64,000 nt of DNA from an uncultured Nitrosomonas sp. (lineage in GTDB: Bacteria; Pseudomonadota; Gammaproteobacteria; Burkholderiales; Nitrosomonadaceae): the NCBI GenBank assembly GCA_949281375.1, contig CASDLT010000024.1, positions 124,001-188,000 on the forward strand, given 5' to 3'. Positions 50,091-60,110 of the stretch are shown here, piece by piece. Each line of letters begins with the position of its first letter. Positions within the stretch are counted from its first letter, which is position 1. The notes under the pieces were generated by a model, which worked only from the letters and a program-made list of their open reading frames with translations, did not search any database and had not been told where the DNA came from. A program made the translations under genes and the position numbers.

Positions 50091-51869
50091 TCAGAAATTC
50101 TCTGTCTCGCCAGTAACGCGGTAGAGCACGAATGGCGGAGCTGACCATACGACGCTGAGTTCTGTGGCAGGAATGTCCGGCATCGGATAGTCATCAACCC
50201 CCAAAACGTACACATCAGTTTTTTCATTGTTCAATTCTTGCAATTGCGAAGAATCAATCTTGACGCAAAAGACAACTGGATCTGATTTTGTAGGCCAACG
50301 ATGCATACAAGGCTCATCATCATCGGTATGCGGGAGTTTAATCAGCGAAAGCTGGGGATGCTCTGGGTCAGAGTGGCCAAAAAACCGTATCAGCCTGATG
50401 TAATTGAGCATTGAATGTTGACCGGATAATTTTTCTGCGGGCCAGATCAAATACACTGGCCGATTGAGAGAATACAGATACAGCGCCAATTGCCGAGCTT
50501 TTGAATACTCAAGCGTCCACCGTTCGTACAACGGTCTAACCATTAAGCCGAGCCGCTCATCTTCATATGGTCGGGAGGTTTTAACCATGTCATTCTGCGG
50601 TAGGGATGCAAAAAAATGTTTCTGCATCGCAGTCGGTAAATGGTTTGCTATGAAGTCCCGGGATTCCTGTCTGATAAAAGCATGAGGAACTAACGCCAGC
50701 AGGATCGTCAATCCAGAAACCATCAGCAAGACATTGTATTTTTTATATTCTATAAATTCTCGCAGAATATGCCGCCAACCTTCCGTAGCGAGAATCAGCA
50801 AAGGCGCTAAAATGAAAAAAACCATGCGTGCCTGAATCGAGCGGCCGTGAAAACTATCAATCAACATGGGCAATAATGACAGGACAAGCCAAATCATTGC
50901 AAACCTGACGAGCGAATCCCGCCGCAGCTTGGGTGTCATCAAACAGACACTGGCTCCTACCCATGACACGCCGCCCGCGATCATTATGGCAAACAAGCTC
51001 TTGGTCATGAGACCGGGAAACATTTCTTTCGCTTCTGCAGAGAAATTCAACAAAGTCAGCGGATTCGCCAGGGGTGAAAACCACCAGGCATAAAACAAAT
51101 AGAGGGTCAATGCAACCCCACCCGTCATTATCATCGCAGGTATGGCAGCAAATTTCTTTGCTTGCCGGAGCATAGCAAATAATACAAACAGAAAAATTAA
51201 CCCAGGCAGAACCGCATCGATACGAATGAAAAACAATAAAAATAACAACATGCCGGCAACAACGCCATTCACAAGAGATGTCTTCTCAACTGCTCGAGAT
51301 AAAACCCAGGCAAAAAGCACCATGACAAAAAGTGCCGGTGGTTCACTGGTCAAATGACCTTGAAGTCCACGAAAACCATCCGATATAACATAGCTCATCG
51401 TGGCTATCAATGAAGCCGTCCACCAGTTTGAGTCAGGCTCTTCGGCACGCAATAATAGCGCTAACCGCTTGGCCAGAACGATGCACATGAGAACACTGAG
51501 CGCCATCAACAATCGGTATAGCCATTGCATGGCCATCAGAGCAGTTTCATCATTACCGAACAACTTTACAACTTCGCCCAGCAGTAATACATGTCCAATG
51601 CGGGTAAAGTACCAGTGCGCATCATCGCCTGGACCAAGTCGAATATCCTGTGCCTGCTGGTGATATTGCGCCAGCAAATTCGTCTCGGCAGCATATTTGG
51701 AAAGCAGAACATAAATAGGCGCATCCCAATGCGTCTCTTCAAGCGGAGCGAGATTACTATGACACAACAATGCAATGAGAAAAATGATGGGTAAAACCAG
51801 AATTTTTTTGCGGGACTCCCCTACCGCAATTTTTTGCAACTTCTCCGTATTGCTCGAATTAAAATTCAA
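50091..51869 (-). CDS. GT-C fold membrane glycosyltransferase (GT39/ArnT-like)
   Basis: A 592-residue integral membrane protein with about 12 helices and a large soluble C-terminal part (about 430-592). The first periplasmic loop contains the acidic pair motif (LEETHWDAPIYV) expected at a GT-C active site that binds a polyprenyl-phosphate sugar donor. It would transfer a sugar to an envelope acceptor outside the inner membrane. It is the last gene of the reverse glycan cluster but sits 355 bp away from the next gene, so it may have its own promoter. Confidence 0.75.
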   Translation of the reverse strand: MNFNSSNTEKLQKIAVGESRKKILVLPIIFLIALLCHSNLAPLEETHWDAPIYVLLSKYAAETNLLAQYHQQAQDIRLGPGDDAHWYFTRIGHVLLLGEVVKLFGNDETALMAMQWLYRLLMALSVLMCIVLAKRLALLLRAEEPDSNWWTASLIATMSYVISDGFRGLQGHLTSEPPALFVMVLFAWVLSRAVEKTSLVNGVVAGMLLFLLFFIRIDAVLPGLIFLFVLFAMLRQAKKFAAIPAMIMTGGVALTLYLFYAWWFSPLANPLTLLNFSAEAKEMFPGLMTKSLFAIMIAGGVSWVGASVCLMTPKLRRDSLVRFAMIWLVLSLLPMLIDSFHGRSIQARMVFFILAPLLILATEGWRHILREFIEYKKYNVLLMVSGLTILLALVPHAFIRQESRDFIANHLPTAMQKHFFASLPQNDMVKTSRPYEDERLGLMVRPLYERWTLEYSKARQLALYLYSLNRPVYLIWPAEKLSGQHSMLNYIRLIRFFGHSDPEHPQLSLIKLPHTDDDEPCMHRWPTKSDPVVFCVKIDSSQLQELNNEKTDVYVLGVDDYPMPDIPATELSVVWSAPPFVLYRVTGETENF

Positions 51870-52224
51870 TGCAATCTTCTCCCTATTCGTAACGAGCGAT
51901 CCCTTCTTATTATTCGATTAATAAAATATAGCCCCCTAAAGTCTCATAGTTACAACAAACTCAAACATTCGTTTAAAGAGAATAAAAATCGGAATCCGGT
52001 GGCTATCTGATCAAAAATCAATTTGAGAAAATTGATGAATAAAGAGTCGTTTTTGACTCGTGAGAAGTTTAGCAGTGTTACAACCTCGACACCACTGATA
52101 AATAGGGCTCGATCTAAGTGGAGTCAAGTTTGCAACAGAGAATCTGATCGTTGTTGTTCTATGACAATTTTTAATGAGAATTCATGATGGTATCTAAATT
52201 CAGATACCCGCTGGTATGGGAGGG
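51870..52224. other. Intergenic region inside the glycan cluster
   Basis: 355 bp without a gene between the FAD oxidoreductase and the GT-C gene. A 7-bp hairpin (GGTATCT at 52189-52195, loop AAATTC, AGATACC at 52202-52208) lies 17 bp after the oxidoreductase stop without a U-run; it could be an attenuator or stabiliser. A promoter for the GT-C gene is likely but not located. Confidence 0.45.
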
Positions 52225-53583
52225 TTATTTGTCCTGCAGAATGTCATTGACGACTTTTTGTACTAATCCGACCGTACCGTTCCAAGAAGTTACATCCGGA
52301 TATACCTGAGCGGTGGTCGCCAAATATAATTTGCCCGGCAGTAAAACGGACGGCGGCTTACGTTGCTGATAACCCGTCGTATAGAGAGGTTCAACGAAAG
52401 GAGCGCGAAATACAAAACAATCAATCACGTCAGTTTCTTGAAAGTCTGGAAAAAGACGCTTCAATCCAGCAATATAGGCAGTAAGAATTTCGTCATCGCT
52501 TTGATGGAAAAGCGCTTCAGTGCGATGCACATAATTCATGAGATAAAACAAATGCACACCTGCGGTATCTGTTTTTTCAAGCAAAGTTGTGCTTTCAACG
52601 ATTCCCTGAAACGGAATGTCTTCATCAATCGTGGCCACCCAATAATGTTTCGTAAAACCGCGACGAAGCATCAGTACGGCATTTACCACGCCTTGCATAT
52701 CGATCTTCGAGTCAACTTTCACAGCCATATCGGCTAATCGGCTATCTGCCATGGCTTTGTGCAGGAATGAAATGGGCGCCGTAACCACAATTCGGTCAAA
52801 CTGCCTGGGTGATTCATTCGCCGCGCTAACACTCAGTACACCTTCATCAGTAATATTCATTTTTTCTACCGACGCTTGTAACTTGATGGTTCCTCCTAAC
52901 GCTTCAATTGATTCCGCCAAAGTATCGATAATGCGCCGATATCCACCGTGAATATAACCTTTGCATTCGCGTTTTCCGCCTTTCTCGCGATTAAAGCGGG
53001 TCCAGAACCAGAGGGCAGGAACTTCATGATAACGATCGCCGAATTTTGCCTGCAACATCGGTTTCCAAAATATTTCGAAAGCACGCTGACCGGAAATCCG
53101 ACTCAACCACTCAACGCAGGTCATATCATCCAGTCCATTGGGTGAACATATTTTTCCCCATAACCCTGTCAAACCCACACGAATCCGGTCAACCAGCGAC
53201 AAAGGACTAAAGCGCAACAACTCCAGTGGCGTATTAAGTCCGTACAACTGTTCGCCCCGCATAAAGCCAAAGCTCGTCTCTTTCCAATATATCTGATCGT
53301 CGAGTCTCAGTTCATGAAGCACACCCAGTAAATGACGATCACTGGGCAGCATGCAATGATAGAAACGTTCCAGAGAAATATCCCGGTACTTGAAAAAAGT
53401 GCCCAATCCTCCTAATTGATCCGAAGCTTCATATACCGTCACATGCGCACCTGCTTTCGCAAGCCAGTAGGCGCTAACAAGGCCCCCAATTCCTCCGCCA
53501 ATAACGGCAATATTGGGAGCGTCTTTCATGAGCTTTGTATTCGAGGCAGGTACAGGAGGATTGTTTTCAGGATCTTTTGTCAT
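52225..53583 (-). CDS. FAD-dependent oxidoreductase (amine-oxidase/UGM-like fold)
   Basis: A 452-residue flavoprotein. After a 24-residue extension, the FAD dinucleotide-binding motif reads IAVIGGGIGGLVSAYWLAKAG, followed by VYEASDQLGGLGTFF, as in protoporphyrinogen-oxidase/amine-oxidase and UDP-galactopyranose-mutase-like enzymes. A C-terminal FAD-contacting block ends in LYLATTAQVYPDVTSWNGTVG. The substrate is unknown; placement with glycosyltransferases suggests a sugar or lipid-linked sugar. The start overlaps the GT2 end by 17 bp. Confidence 0.75.
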   Translation of the reverse strand: MTKDPENNPPVPASNTKLMKDAPNIAVIGGGIGGLVSAYWLAKAGAHVTVYEASDQLGGLGTFFKYRDISLERFYHCMLPSDRHLLGVLHELRLDDQIYWKETSFGFMRGEQLYGLNTPLELLRFSPLSLVDRIRVGLTGLWGKICSPNGLDDMTCVEWLSRISGQRAFEIFWKPMLQAKFGDRYHEVPALWFWTRFNREKGGKRECKGYIHGGYRRIIDTLAESIEALGGTIKLQASVEKMNITDEGVLSVSAANESPRQFDRIVVTAPISFLHKAMADSRLADMAVKVDSKIDMQGVVNAVLMLRRGFTKHYWVATIDEDIPFQGIVESTTLLEKTDTAGVHLFYLMNYVHRTEALFHQSDDEILTAYIAGLKRLFPDFQETDVIDCFVFRAPFVEPLYTTGYQQRKPPSVLLPGKLYLATTAQVYPDVTSWNGTVGLVQKVVNDILQDK

Positions 53584-54352
53584 CGGGCAGCTCTTTAGGT
53601 CCAGATGTTACTCGCCAGGAAACTGGCATCAGCCCACGCGTCAGAGTAATAACATAACGCCACATCGTGCGCAGGATACGCATTTTGCTGGCGCCTTCCT
53701 TGAGATCGTACCGAAGTACGAGCGGCACCTCGGACACGCGTGCGCGAATGGCGCGCAGGTTGAGCAACAGCTCAAACATACACGAGAATCCATTTTCCCG
53801 TATAAAATCATCACCAAACAGATCGATCAAACTCCGTAATGTTTCAGCCCGATAGGCCCGAAAACCGCAGGTATAATCGCGTACTCCCGGATATCCTACA
53901 ATGGCTCGGATGCCGGCGCTGGAAACATGACTCAGCATGACACGAAACGGCGGCACGCCGATTTCTTGCGCACCCGGCTGAAATCGCGAGGCAATCACGA
54001 TGTCAAATCCCTCATCCAGCCGCTGCACCATCGTTTTAATCAATTCAGGATCCTGTGAATTATCGGCATCTAATGTAATGACGATATCACTGTTGTACGC
54101 CGCCGCTTTCAAACCTGTGCGCATGGCCGCACCCAACCCCATATTTTGTGGATGCTGTATCAGTTCGAGAGGCATTTTACTGCCCATATCCCGCACAATC
54201 TGTGCCGTTTGATCGCGAGATCCATCGTCAACCACCAGAATACGATAATTTGCCCATGGATCGAGCGCGAGTTTAATACGGTTCAATAATCCCGGAAGAT
54301 CCTTTTCTTCATTGTATGCAGGCAACATTACAATTATTTTCTTATCTTTCAT
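53567..54352 (-). CDS. Family 2 glycosyltransferase (polyprenyl-phosphate sugar synthase-like)
   Basis: A 261-residue soluble transferase like dolichyl-phosphate mannose synthases and ArnC, without their C-terminal membrane helices. Donor-binding motifs LPAYNEEKDLPGLL, VVDDGSRDQTA and the DXD-like LDADNSQDPE are clear. It would move a sugar from UDP/GDP-sugar to undecaprenyl phosphate. It overlaps the FAD gene. Confidence 0.8.
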   Translation of the reverse strand: MKDKKIIVMLPAYNEEKDLPGLLNRIKLALDPWANYRILVVDDGSRDQTAQIVRDMGSKMPLELIQHPQNMGLGAAMRTGLKAAAYNSDIVITLDADNSQDPELIKTMVQRLDEGFDIVIASRFQPGAQEIGVPPFRVMLSHVSSAGIRAIVGYPGVRDYTCGFRAYRAETLRSLIDLFGDDFIRENGFSCMFELLLNLRAIRARVSEVPLVLRYDLKEGASKMRILRTMWRYVITLTRGLMPVSWRVTSGPKELPDDKRS

Positions 54353-54375
54353 ATTCTTCTCCTAATTACAGAGCA

Positions 54376-55362
54376 TCAATTCCCCGGTTCCACTTCCGCC
54401 AGATTTTGTCGAGTGGCAACAATCGCAGCATGCTCGGCTACAGTTCTGACATCGAAATTGCGTATCAAGCTGTCCAGACAGTATTCAACCAATGCGACCT
54501 TCTGTTCTTTCTTCAACTGCATGGAAGGGAAGAACTTTAATCGCGGCACGTCTTCTCCACCCAAGAAATCAAGGGGATGCAACAATATGGAAGGTTCAAC
54601 ATTAAAAAGTTTACATGCCTGTAATGCCGTACTGAAATACGTTTTAGCCAGCAGGATGGAAAATCCAGCCAAATACATGACATAGCTTAAATGAATGGGC
54701 ACGCGAAAGACCGGGAATGTGGTGACGGGCATTTCCAATAACGAAACACCGTCAAAACGTAAATAATATGGTTTAAGAGGTCTGAATCCATCTTTCCAGC
54801 TTCCGAATAACCGGTTGAGTCGTTCTCGCTGTTCGTCATCGAATTTTCCTGTCGCAAAATAATATGCCCGCGCCAAGGGTCCTATAAAACTTGGCAATGA
54901 ACTCGCATCGTAAGCGTATCCTCGTCGAACCAGCACTTGTAGCATAGTCGACGATTGGCTGTATCCCGGCCCACGAAACCCTATCGGTTTTTTACCAGTC
55001 GCAGCGTGAATATATTTCTCGGCTTCGGCCAGTTCATTCTCGAGGTCTTGCTCAGAAAACAAATGTAACCATGGCTCATGACGCAGGGAATGATTGCCAA
55101 TCTCGTGACCCGCTTCGGCAATTTTTGCAAGTGCCGAGTAGTTGTATTCAAGGGCCGCGTCCTGGCCAACGACAAAAACGGTGATGAGCAACTTACGGCT
55201 AGCCAGTACATCAAGTATTCTCGGAACGACAATATTCAGATAGGAAGGATAAGATTCCCACGTGGGATCGCCATGCGTCTTCAGGTAAGCCCATTCATTA
55301 TCCAAATCAACGGATAAGTTGGCCAAAGGCTTACCGGAATGCGCCTGCTGCAATTGAGTCAT
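54376..55362 (-). CDS. Polysaccharide deacetylase (NodB-like)
   Basis: A 328-residue NodB-fold carbohydrate esterase 4 protein. The metal site is formed by an Asp in VDLDNEWA and the H-x3-H motif HEIGNHSLRHE; FRGPGYS supplies a substrate-groove Arg. No signal peptide is visible, so it probably acts on a cytoplasmic or lipid-linked substrate rather than extracellular polysaccharide. It overlaps wecB by ATGA. Confidence 0.82.
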   Translation of the reverse strand: MTQLQQAHSGKPLANLSVDLDNEWAYLKTHGDPTWESYPSYLNIVVPRILDVLASRKLLITVFVVGQDAALEYNYSALAKIAEAGHEIGNHSLRHEPWLHLFSEQDLENELAEAEKYIHAATGKKPIGFRGPGYSQSSTMLQVLVRRGYAYDASSLPSFIGPLARAYYFATGKFDDEQRERLNRLFGSWKDGFRPLKPYYLRFDGVSLLEMPVTTFPVFRVPIHLSYVMYLAGFSILLAKTYFSTALQACKLFNVEPSILLHPLDFLGGEDVPRLKFFPSMQLKKEQKVALVEYCLDSLIRNFDVRTVAEHAAIVATRQNLAEVEPGN

Positions 55363-56528
55363 AATAATGAATCCTCCCGAGTCTTCAGGAATTTCTCGAT
55401 AGCGGATGCAATTCGCTCTCCAGCATCACCTTTACCAAATGGATTTTCTACGGAATTCACCACATCGAACCATCTCTGATCGGTCATGGATTCCTCAAGC
55501 AGTCTTTCCAAATGCTCGCCGGAATGCCCCACCAACTTCCCGACACCACACTCCAGTACTTCAGGGCGTTCTGTAGTATCACGCAGTATCAATAAGGGTT
55601 TTCTCAAGGAAGGTGCTTCTTCCTGAATACCGCCAGAATCTGACACTATCAGCCACGCTTTTGATAACAAATGAATAAAATCTGCATACTCGAGTGGCTC
55701 AATACAATGAATTCGTCCTACCCCAGTAAACTCCGCATCTACAACCGCCCGCACCGAGGGGTTGGGGTGTACGGAAAATATCAATTCAACTTCTTCATGC
55801 CGTTCCACAAAACGGCGCAGTGCTCTTAAATGAGATGACATAACCTGGCCAAAATTTTCGCGCCGATGGGTTGTCAGTACAATCAATCGCTTATTGCTGA
55901 GACTATCGAGCAGCTTCGATAACGGTGAAGAAATTGAAGCGTGTGCAAGGATATGTTGAAGCGTATCTACCACTGGATTTCCGGTCAATTCGATCGATTT
56001 TTTTTGAACCCCTTCAGCGAGCAATATCTCAACATTCTTATCGGTAGCGGCACAATGCAGATCGGCCAATTGAGTGATCAATCGACGATTCATTTCTTCA
56101 GGAAATGGACTGTATCGATCTCCTGTTCGCAGTCCCGCTTCAACATGAACTACTGGAATCCTGGCATAAAAAGCAGCCAGTGCGCCAGCAATAGCCGTCG
56201 TTGTATCGCCCTGTACCAACAAAAGATCAGGCCGTTCGGCAAACAAGAGCGGTTCGATTGCTTCAACCACGCGAGCCAATACCGCATTGGGCGTCTGTCC
56301 TGGCGTCATGACACCCAGGTCATGATCAATATTAATACCAAATTCTCGGATGAATGGCCGAAGCAGCCCTGTATGTTGTGATGAGGAAACCGTAACGCTC
56401 CGCCATTTGTTGCTGTGCCGTTCGATGGCCCAAATAACGGGCGCCAGTTTAATAATCTCTGGTCGAGTTCCAAAAAGCGTGAGGATCGTCTTGGTATCGC
56501 TACGCTTGGGTATAGATATAATTTCCAT
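55359..56528 (-). CDS. wecB: UDP-N-acetylglucosamine 2-epimerase WecB-type
   Basis: A 389-residue non-hydrolysing epimerase making UDP-ManNAc from UDP-GlcNAc. The start is taken at 56528 (MEIISIPKRS), giving the usual length. LFGTRPEIIKLAPVI, VQGDTTTA, VEAGLRTGD and VSDSGGIQEEA are typical motifs. No wecC dehydrogenase is nearby, so UDP-ManNAc may itself be the precursor used by the cluster. Confidence 0.9.
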   Translation of the reverse strand: MEIISIPKRSDTKTILTLFGTRPEIIKLAPVIWAIERHSNKWRSVTVSSSQHTGLLRPFIREFGINIDHDLGVMTPGQTPNAVLARVVEAIEPLLFAERPDLLLVQGDTTTAIAGALAAFYARIPVVHVEAGLRTGDRYSPFPEEMNRRLITQLADLHCAATDKNVEILLAEGVQKKSIELTGNPVVDTLQHILAHASISSPLSKLLDSLSNKRLIVLTTHRRENFGQVMSSHLRALRRFVERHEEVELIFSVHPNPSVRAVVDAEFTGVGRIHCIEPLEYADFIHLLSKAWLIVSDSGGIQEEAPSLRKPLLILRDTTERPEVLECGVGKLVGHSGEHLERLLEESMTDQRWFDVVNSVENPFGKGDAGERIASAIEKFLKTREDSLL

Positions 56529-56556
56529 TACTTGATTTATTCCTTTATGGAACGAG

Positions 56557-57543
56557 TCATGATTGTACGTTCCCTGATTGCATACTGATTCCGCCTGATC
56601 GTAACCAGCACACAGCACCAATAATCATATACGGTAAATTGACACAAACGGTGTAAACAACGGAGGCCGCAAACGGAACTTGAGTTTCATCCAACGTAAA
56701 TGAAAGTCCCAGTGTAAAAGCAAGCTGAATAGTACCTAATTGTGCCGGCGATGAAGGCAAGGTGAGTCCGACCACCATCAATATCCACACTGTAATGGCC
56801 ATCGATAACGTTGCCATATAATCCACAGCGACCCCACTCAGCCAGATTGCAGCAATAATACAACTCCATTGTATGATCGAAAGCACAAAGGTCTGTATGA
56901 CGATCAGGGGACTTCCAAGCGCTGAAAATCCAATTAAGCTTCGTTTAAGCTGTTTGATGAGGAGGTCAGAAAATTTTTCTGGCAAAAGACGGGTGACAAG
57001 TCTCGCTAATTGACCTCTTGTCTTGGATGGGATCACCAGAGAGATGACGACCAGCAAACCAATCACAACCAGCAGAACAGCAACAACTCCTGCCGCCGCA
57101 ACGTACTCGGGCAATTGGGGATCAATCATCAGCAATACTCCGAACAATGCCACGACCACCATAAAATCAAAGACACGCTCAACACCAATCGATGCCAACA
57201 CCGCACTGGGCGCGATGGTTGTTTTACGTCCAACCAGAGCCGCCCTGATCACCTCACCCGAATGCACGATAATCAAATTTGCTGCGGTGCCTATATAAGC
57301 CGCAGAGTGCAACAATGATAGATCAACAGATGCTACGGGCTTCAAAATCACAGCCCACCGCCAGGCTTTGATTAACATGAATAATATTGCAGCGATCACA
57401 ACCAGTATCGCGGGAATAGGATTGATGGACATAAGGCTGCTGGCAACTGATTCAACGTCAATCCCGCGCAATGATAGCCAAAGAAAACCGAGACCTACAA
57501 TAATGCCGATAAATGTCCACTTCAGTTGCGTCGTTACTGCCAT
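56557..57543 (-). CDS. Lysylphosphatidylglycerol-synthase TM-region / flippase-like protein
   Basis: A 328-residue membrane protein with about eight helices, matching the UPF0104/LPG_synthase_TM domain (for example WRWAVILKPV near residue 65 and the AALVGRKTTIAPSAVLASIGVERVFDF block). The family includes flippases for lipid-linked substrates. It is the first gene of the reverse glycan cluster and is 28 bp upstream of wecB. Confidence 0.85.
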   Translation of the reverse strand: MAVTTQLKWTFIGIIVGLGFLWLSLRGIDVESVASSLMSINPIPAILVVIAAILFMLIKAWRWAVILKPVASVDLSLLHSAAYIGTAANLIIVHSGEVIRAALVGRKTTIAPSAVLASIGVERVFDFMVVVALFGVLLMIDPQLPEYVAAAGVVAVLLVVIGLLVVISLVIPSKTRGQLARLVTRLLPEKFSDLLIKQLKRSLIGFSALGSPLIVIQTFVLSIIQWSCIIAAIWLSGVAVDYMATLSMAITVWILMVVGLTLPSSPAQLGTIQLAFTLGLSFTLDETQVPFAASVVYTVCVNLPYMIIGAVCWLRSGGISMQSGNVQS

Positions 57544-58093
57544 AGGATTGTTGTAGTCACTATATTTTGATATAAACTATTTTAGCAATAAATTTAGATA
57601 ATTACTGTGAGCAATCTATCTTTTTTCATCCATTTATTGCCTAGTGCAGCCAGGTTTTTTTAGGATGTTTATCCTGGTTTAATGGGGATTTTGATCAAAC
57701 GGCGACTTAACAGAAATCTTGATAGTTCAGAGAAAGATTTTGAGAAGATAACAAAAGATCAAAAATTCGCTTATAAACAAAATAATAAGCCAAAATGTGC
57801 TTCATTTCTTGTATCAATACTAGCTTTGCGACTGACAAAAGACTATAGGAATAATCTGATAAATGGACTTTTCTCAGGCTATGTATCGCCGCGGTTATTA
57901 CATCAAATTGAACTTCCATGCATTTTTAATTTTTCATGATACTGTTGCATAACAGTAAATAAACCCTGCTCTAATCGACGTTCATTTTAATCTATCCGAA
58001 TTACGATGACGCCTTGAAAAACATCAATCCATTGGTGCCGATCAAAATAATGCTGCTGCACACTGATCAATCATCGAACAATATACGGTTAAA
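57544..58093. other. Non-coding stretch upstream of the glycan cluster
   Basis: 550 bp in which I recognise no gene. An 85-codon frame at 57682-57939 has no ribosome site and no family resemblance. The glycan cluster's promoter is expected in its left part. Confidence 0.45.
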
Positions 58094-58993
58094 CTAGGCT
58101 TTCATATCTTTCGCAGCAATCAGCAATTCATCGATGAAGTGCTGGGTAAACAATGGTAAATAATTTTGCTTCAAATAAGCAATTTTAGTGATCGATTTGG
58201 GAATGATATGCGATAAGTCTCTGATAACAAGATTAGCATCAACCTGCTTATCATAAGCCATGCGCGCTATAATACCCACCCCCATATTGCAATGCACATA
58301 TGTCTTAATGACATCGGTATCCGCTGCCGCCAGGATGATATCCAACTGTAAACCGCAGTGTTGAAAAGCATGCTCGATTGCAGATCGCCCGGTAAATCCA
58401 TGGCTATAGGTAAGTATAGGAAAATCTATCAAGCGCTCAGGCGTCAATTTTCCCTCACATAAGGGATGTCCGAGAGGCATGATGACCGCATGATGCCATT
58501 CATAACAGTGACGAGTAACCAGCTTATCGTCATCATTCAATTTCTCTGTGCAGATCGCGACATCGGCTTTATGCGAGTGAAGTTGATCAATCAATTGTTC
58601 AGGCGATGCTTGTAAAATATAAATTCTAATTCCCGGATGCTTTTCTCTAAATTTCTGAATGGGTTTAGGTAAAAAATATTTGGCTTGCGTATGAGTAGTG
58701 GCAATATGCAATATTCCTTTATTATTATCCTGAAAATCACTCGCCATGGATTGGATATTCAATTTAGCTTGATGAATGGTTGCAATCTCAGCCATTACAT
58801 TCATACCAAGGGGAGTCAATCCAATCAACCTCTTACCATTTCGTTCAAATAGCGGAGAACCAAGTTCTTCTTCAAATAATTGCAATTGGCGGCTGACAGC
58901 CGACTGAACTATATGCATTCTCTCAGCTGCTTTTGATAAATTAAATTGAGTTTCTTGAAGAATTCGAAGCAATTCTATCTGGTTTAAATTCAT
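58094..58993 (-). CDS. CysB-like LysR regulator
   Basis: A 299-residue LysR regulator with an N-terminal HTH (LNQIELLRILQETQFNLSKAAERMHIVQSAVSRQLQLFEEELGSPLFERNGKRL) and an effector domain like CysB/Cbl (for example HTQAKYFLPKPIQKFREKHPGI and AADTDVIKTYVHCNMGVGIIA). It may control sulfur assimilation genes. Its position divergent from an EAL-like gene suggests that gene is also a target. Confidence 0.88.
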   Translation of the reverse strand: MNLNQIELLRILQETQFNLSKAAERMHIVQSAVSRQLQLFEEELGSPLFERNGKRLIGLTPLGMNVMAEIATIHQAKLNIQSMASDFQDNNKGILHIATTHTQAKYFLPKPIQKFREKHPGIRIYILQASPEQLIDQLHSHKADVAICTEKLNDDDKLVTRHCYEWHHAVIMPLGHPLCEGKLTPERLIDFPILTYSHGFTGRSAIEHAFQHCGLQLDIILAAADTDVIKTYVHCNMGVGIIARMAYDKQVDANLVIRDLSHIIPKSITKIAYLKQNYLPLFTQHFIDELLIAAKDMKA

Positions 58994-59215
58994 ACCATCA
59001 TTTGACGTAGCGCATTGGATAAGGCGTATTTTAATATCTAAATAATAGATAGTGATATCTGATTATATCGTTTTATTAAAATTAACCGTTGCTTTAAGCT
59101 ATATCCTCAAATTAGCAATGAGGGAAAACGAACTAGTTAAAAAAGTAACTGCGTTTTACTTCACCATTGCTTTTACCTTAGAGGTTAAACGTCAGTTTTA
59201 ATAGGAGGAAGTAGT

Positions 59216-60076
59216 ATGCCAGTAGAACAGTTAGTATATTATTTTAATGATCACTTTGAGCGCGAACACCAGTCGAGCTTTCGGCCCTTTATTCTGGAAA
59301 ATGGGTTGGTCAGCGGCGTTTTTGGCCCCATACAAATCAGCAGCACCTTTTCACCGTTACGGCAAGCGAATGATTACGAAATTTTAAGAGGCCACATCGC
59401 TCAACTGTCTGTCTCGCCCTATGAAACCGATGTACACCACGATCATCCAGAGAAGATTGGCAATCTTCTAACCGATGCGATTACCCAACCTGCCGATTTC
59501 CAATCCATTATCAATCTGGATCGATTATGCCGGACGGTGCACATGCTCAACTACTTGACATACATTCACAATGGCGGCGTCCTTATTTTAGATGTCGATC
59601 CTCGCCATATACTGGGCGTGGAACAAAATCATGGCGCTTATTTTGAAGAAATCATTCTTAAATGCGGCTTAGCTCCGAAAAATATCGTTATCTCGGCAAC
59701 GGTCAATAATTTTTACACGCTTTATCATGCCCAACTGCTCAACGGTTTAAATAATTACCGTAACCGGGGTTACCAAATCGCCATCAATATAGGCTCACTT
59801 TATACCGCAAAAGGGTTACGAGAATTGCTAGATAAATTATCTCCTGATTATCTTCGAATTACCTCACCCAGCCCCGAAATGATTCAGGATCCCACAAGTA
59901 TTTGGCTGTCGTCATTAACTGGCTTAATCGAACTGCAGCACCTAATTGGCGGGAAAACCATATTGCAGCACGTTAGCAAAAAAGAACAAGCGACCCTTTC
60001 CCTCGCATGTGGACCTGGTTTAGTTCAGGGGGATTATTACGAGCGGTTGGTTACCGATCATCTCAGATGCCTGTAA
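59216..60076 (+). CDS. Degenerate EAL domain protein
   Basis: A 286-residue protein with the fold outline of an EAL phosphodiesterase: VSGVFGPIQ (first strand), SIINLDRLCRTVHML, ILDVDPRHIL, NIVISATVNN, IAINIGS, PDYLRI and ACGPGLVQGDYYERL. The catalytic EAL signature (ExLxR), the metal-binding Asn/Glu/Asp residues and the DDFGtG loop are absent or changed, so c-di-GMP hydrolysis is unlikely. It may bind a ligand or act through protein contacts. AGGAGG precedes the ATG at 59216. A UUCG-capped hairpin follows the stop. Confidence 0.72.
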   Translation: MPVEQLVYYFNDHFEREHQSSFRPFILENGLVSGVFGPIQISSTFSPLRQANDYEILRGHIAQLSVSPYETDVHHDHPEKIGNLLTDAITQPADFQSIINLDRLCRTVHMLNYLTYIHNGGVLILDVDPRHILGVEQNHGAYFEEIILKCGLAPKNIVISATVNNFYTLYHAQLLNGLNNYRNRGYQIAINIGSLYTAKGLRELLDKLSPDYLRITSPSPEMIQDPTSIWLSSLTGLIELQHLIGGKTILQHVSKKEQATLSLACGPGLVQGDYYERLVTDHLRCL

Positions 60077-60110
60077 TCAATTAGGAGCATATTCGTATGC
60101 TCCTGATTGA
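60077..60110 (+). terminator. UUCG tetraloop hairpin after the EAL-like gene
   Basis: A 15-bp stem with one G-U pair (arms at 60077-60091 and 60096-60110) is closed by TTCG and begins directly after the stop codon. It is very stable. A U-run is short (TTGG), so it may protect or terminate the transcript. Confidence 0.75.

Noticed and set aside
57682..57939. 85-codon frame upstream of the glycan cluster
   Set aside because: No ribosome site or recognisable family.
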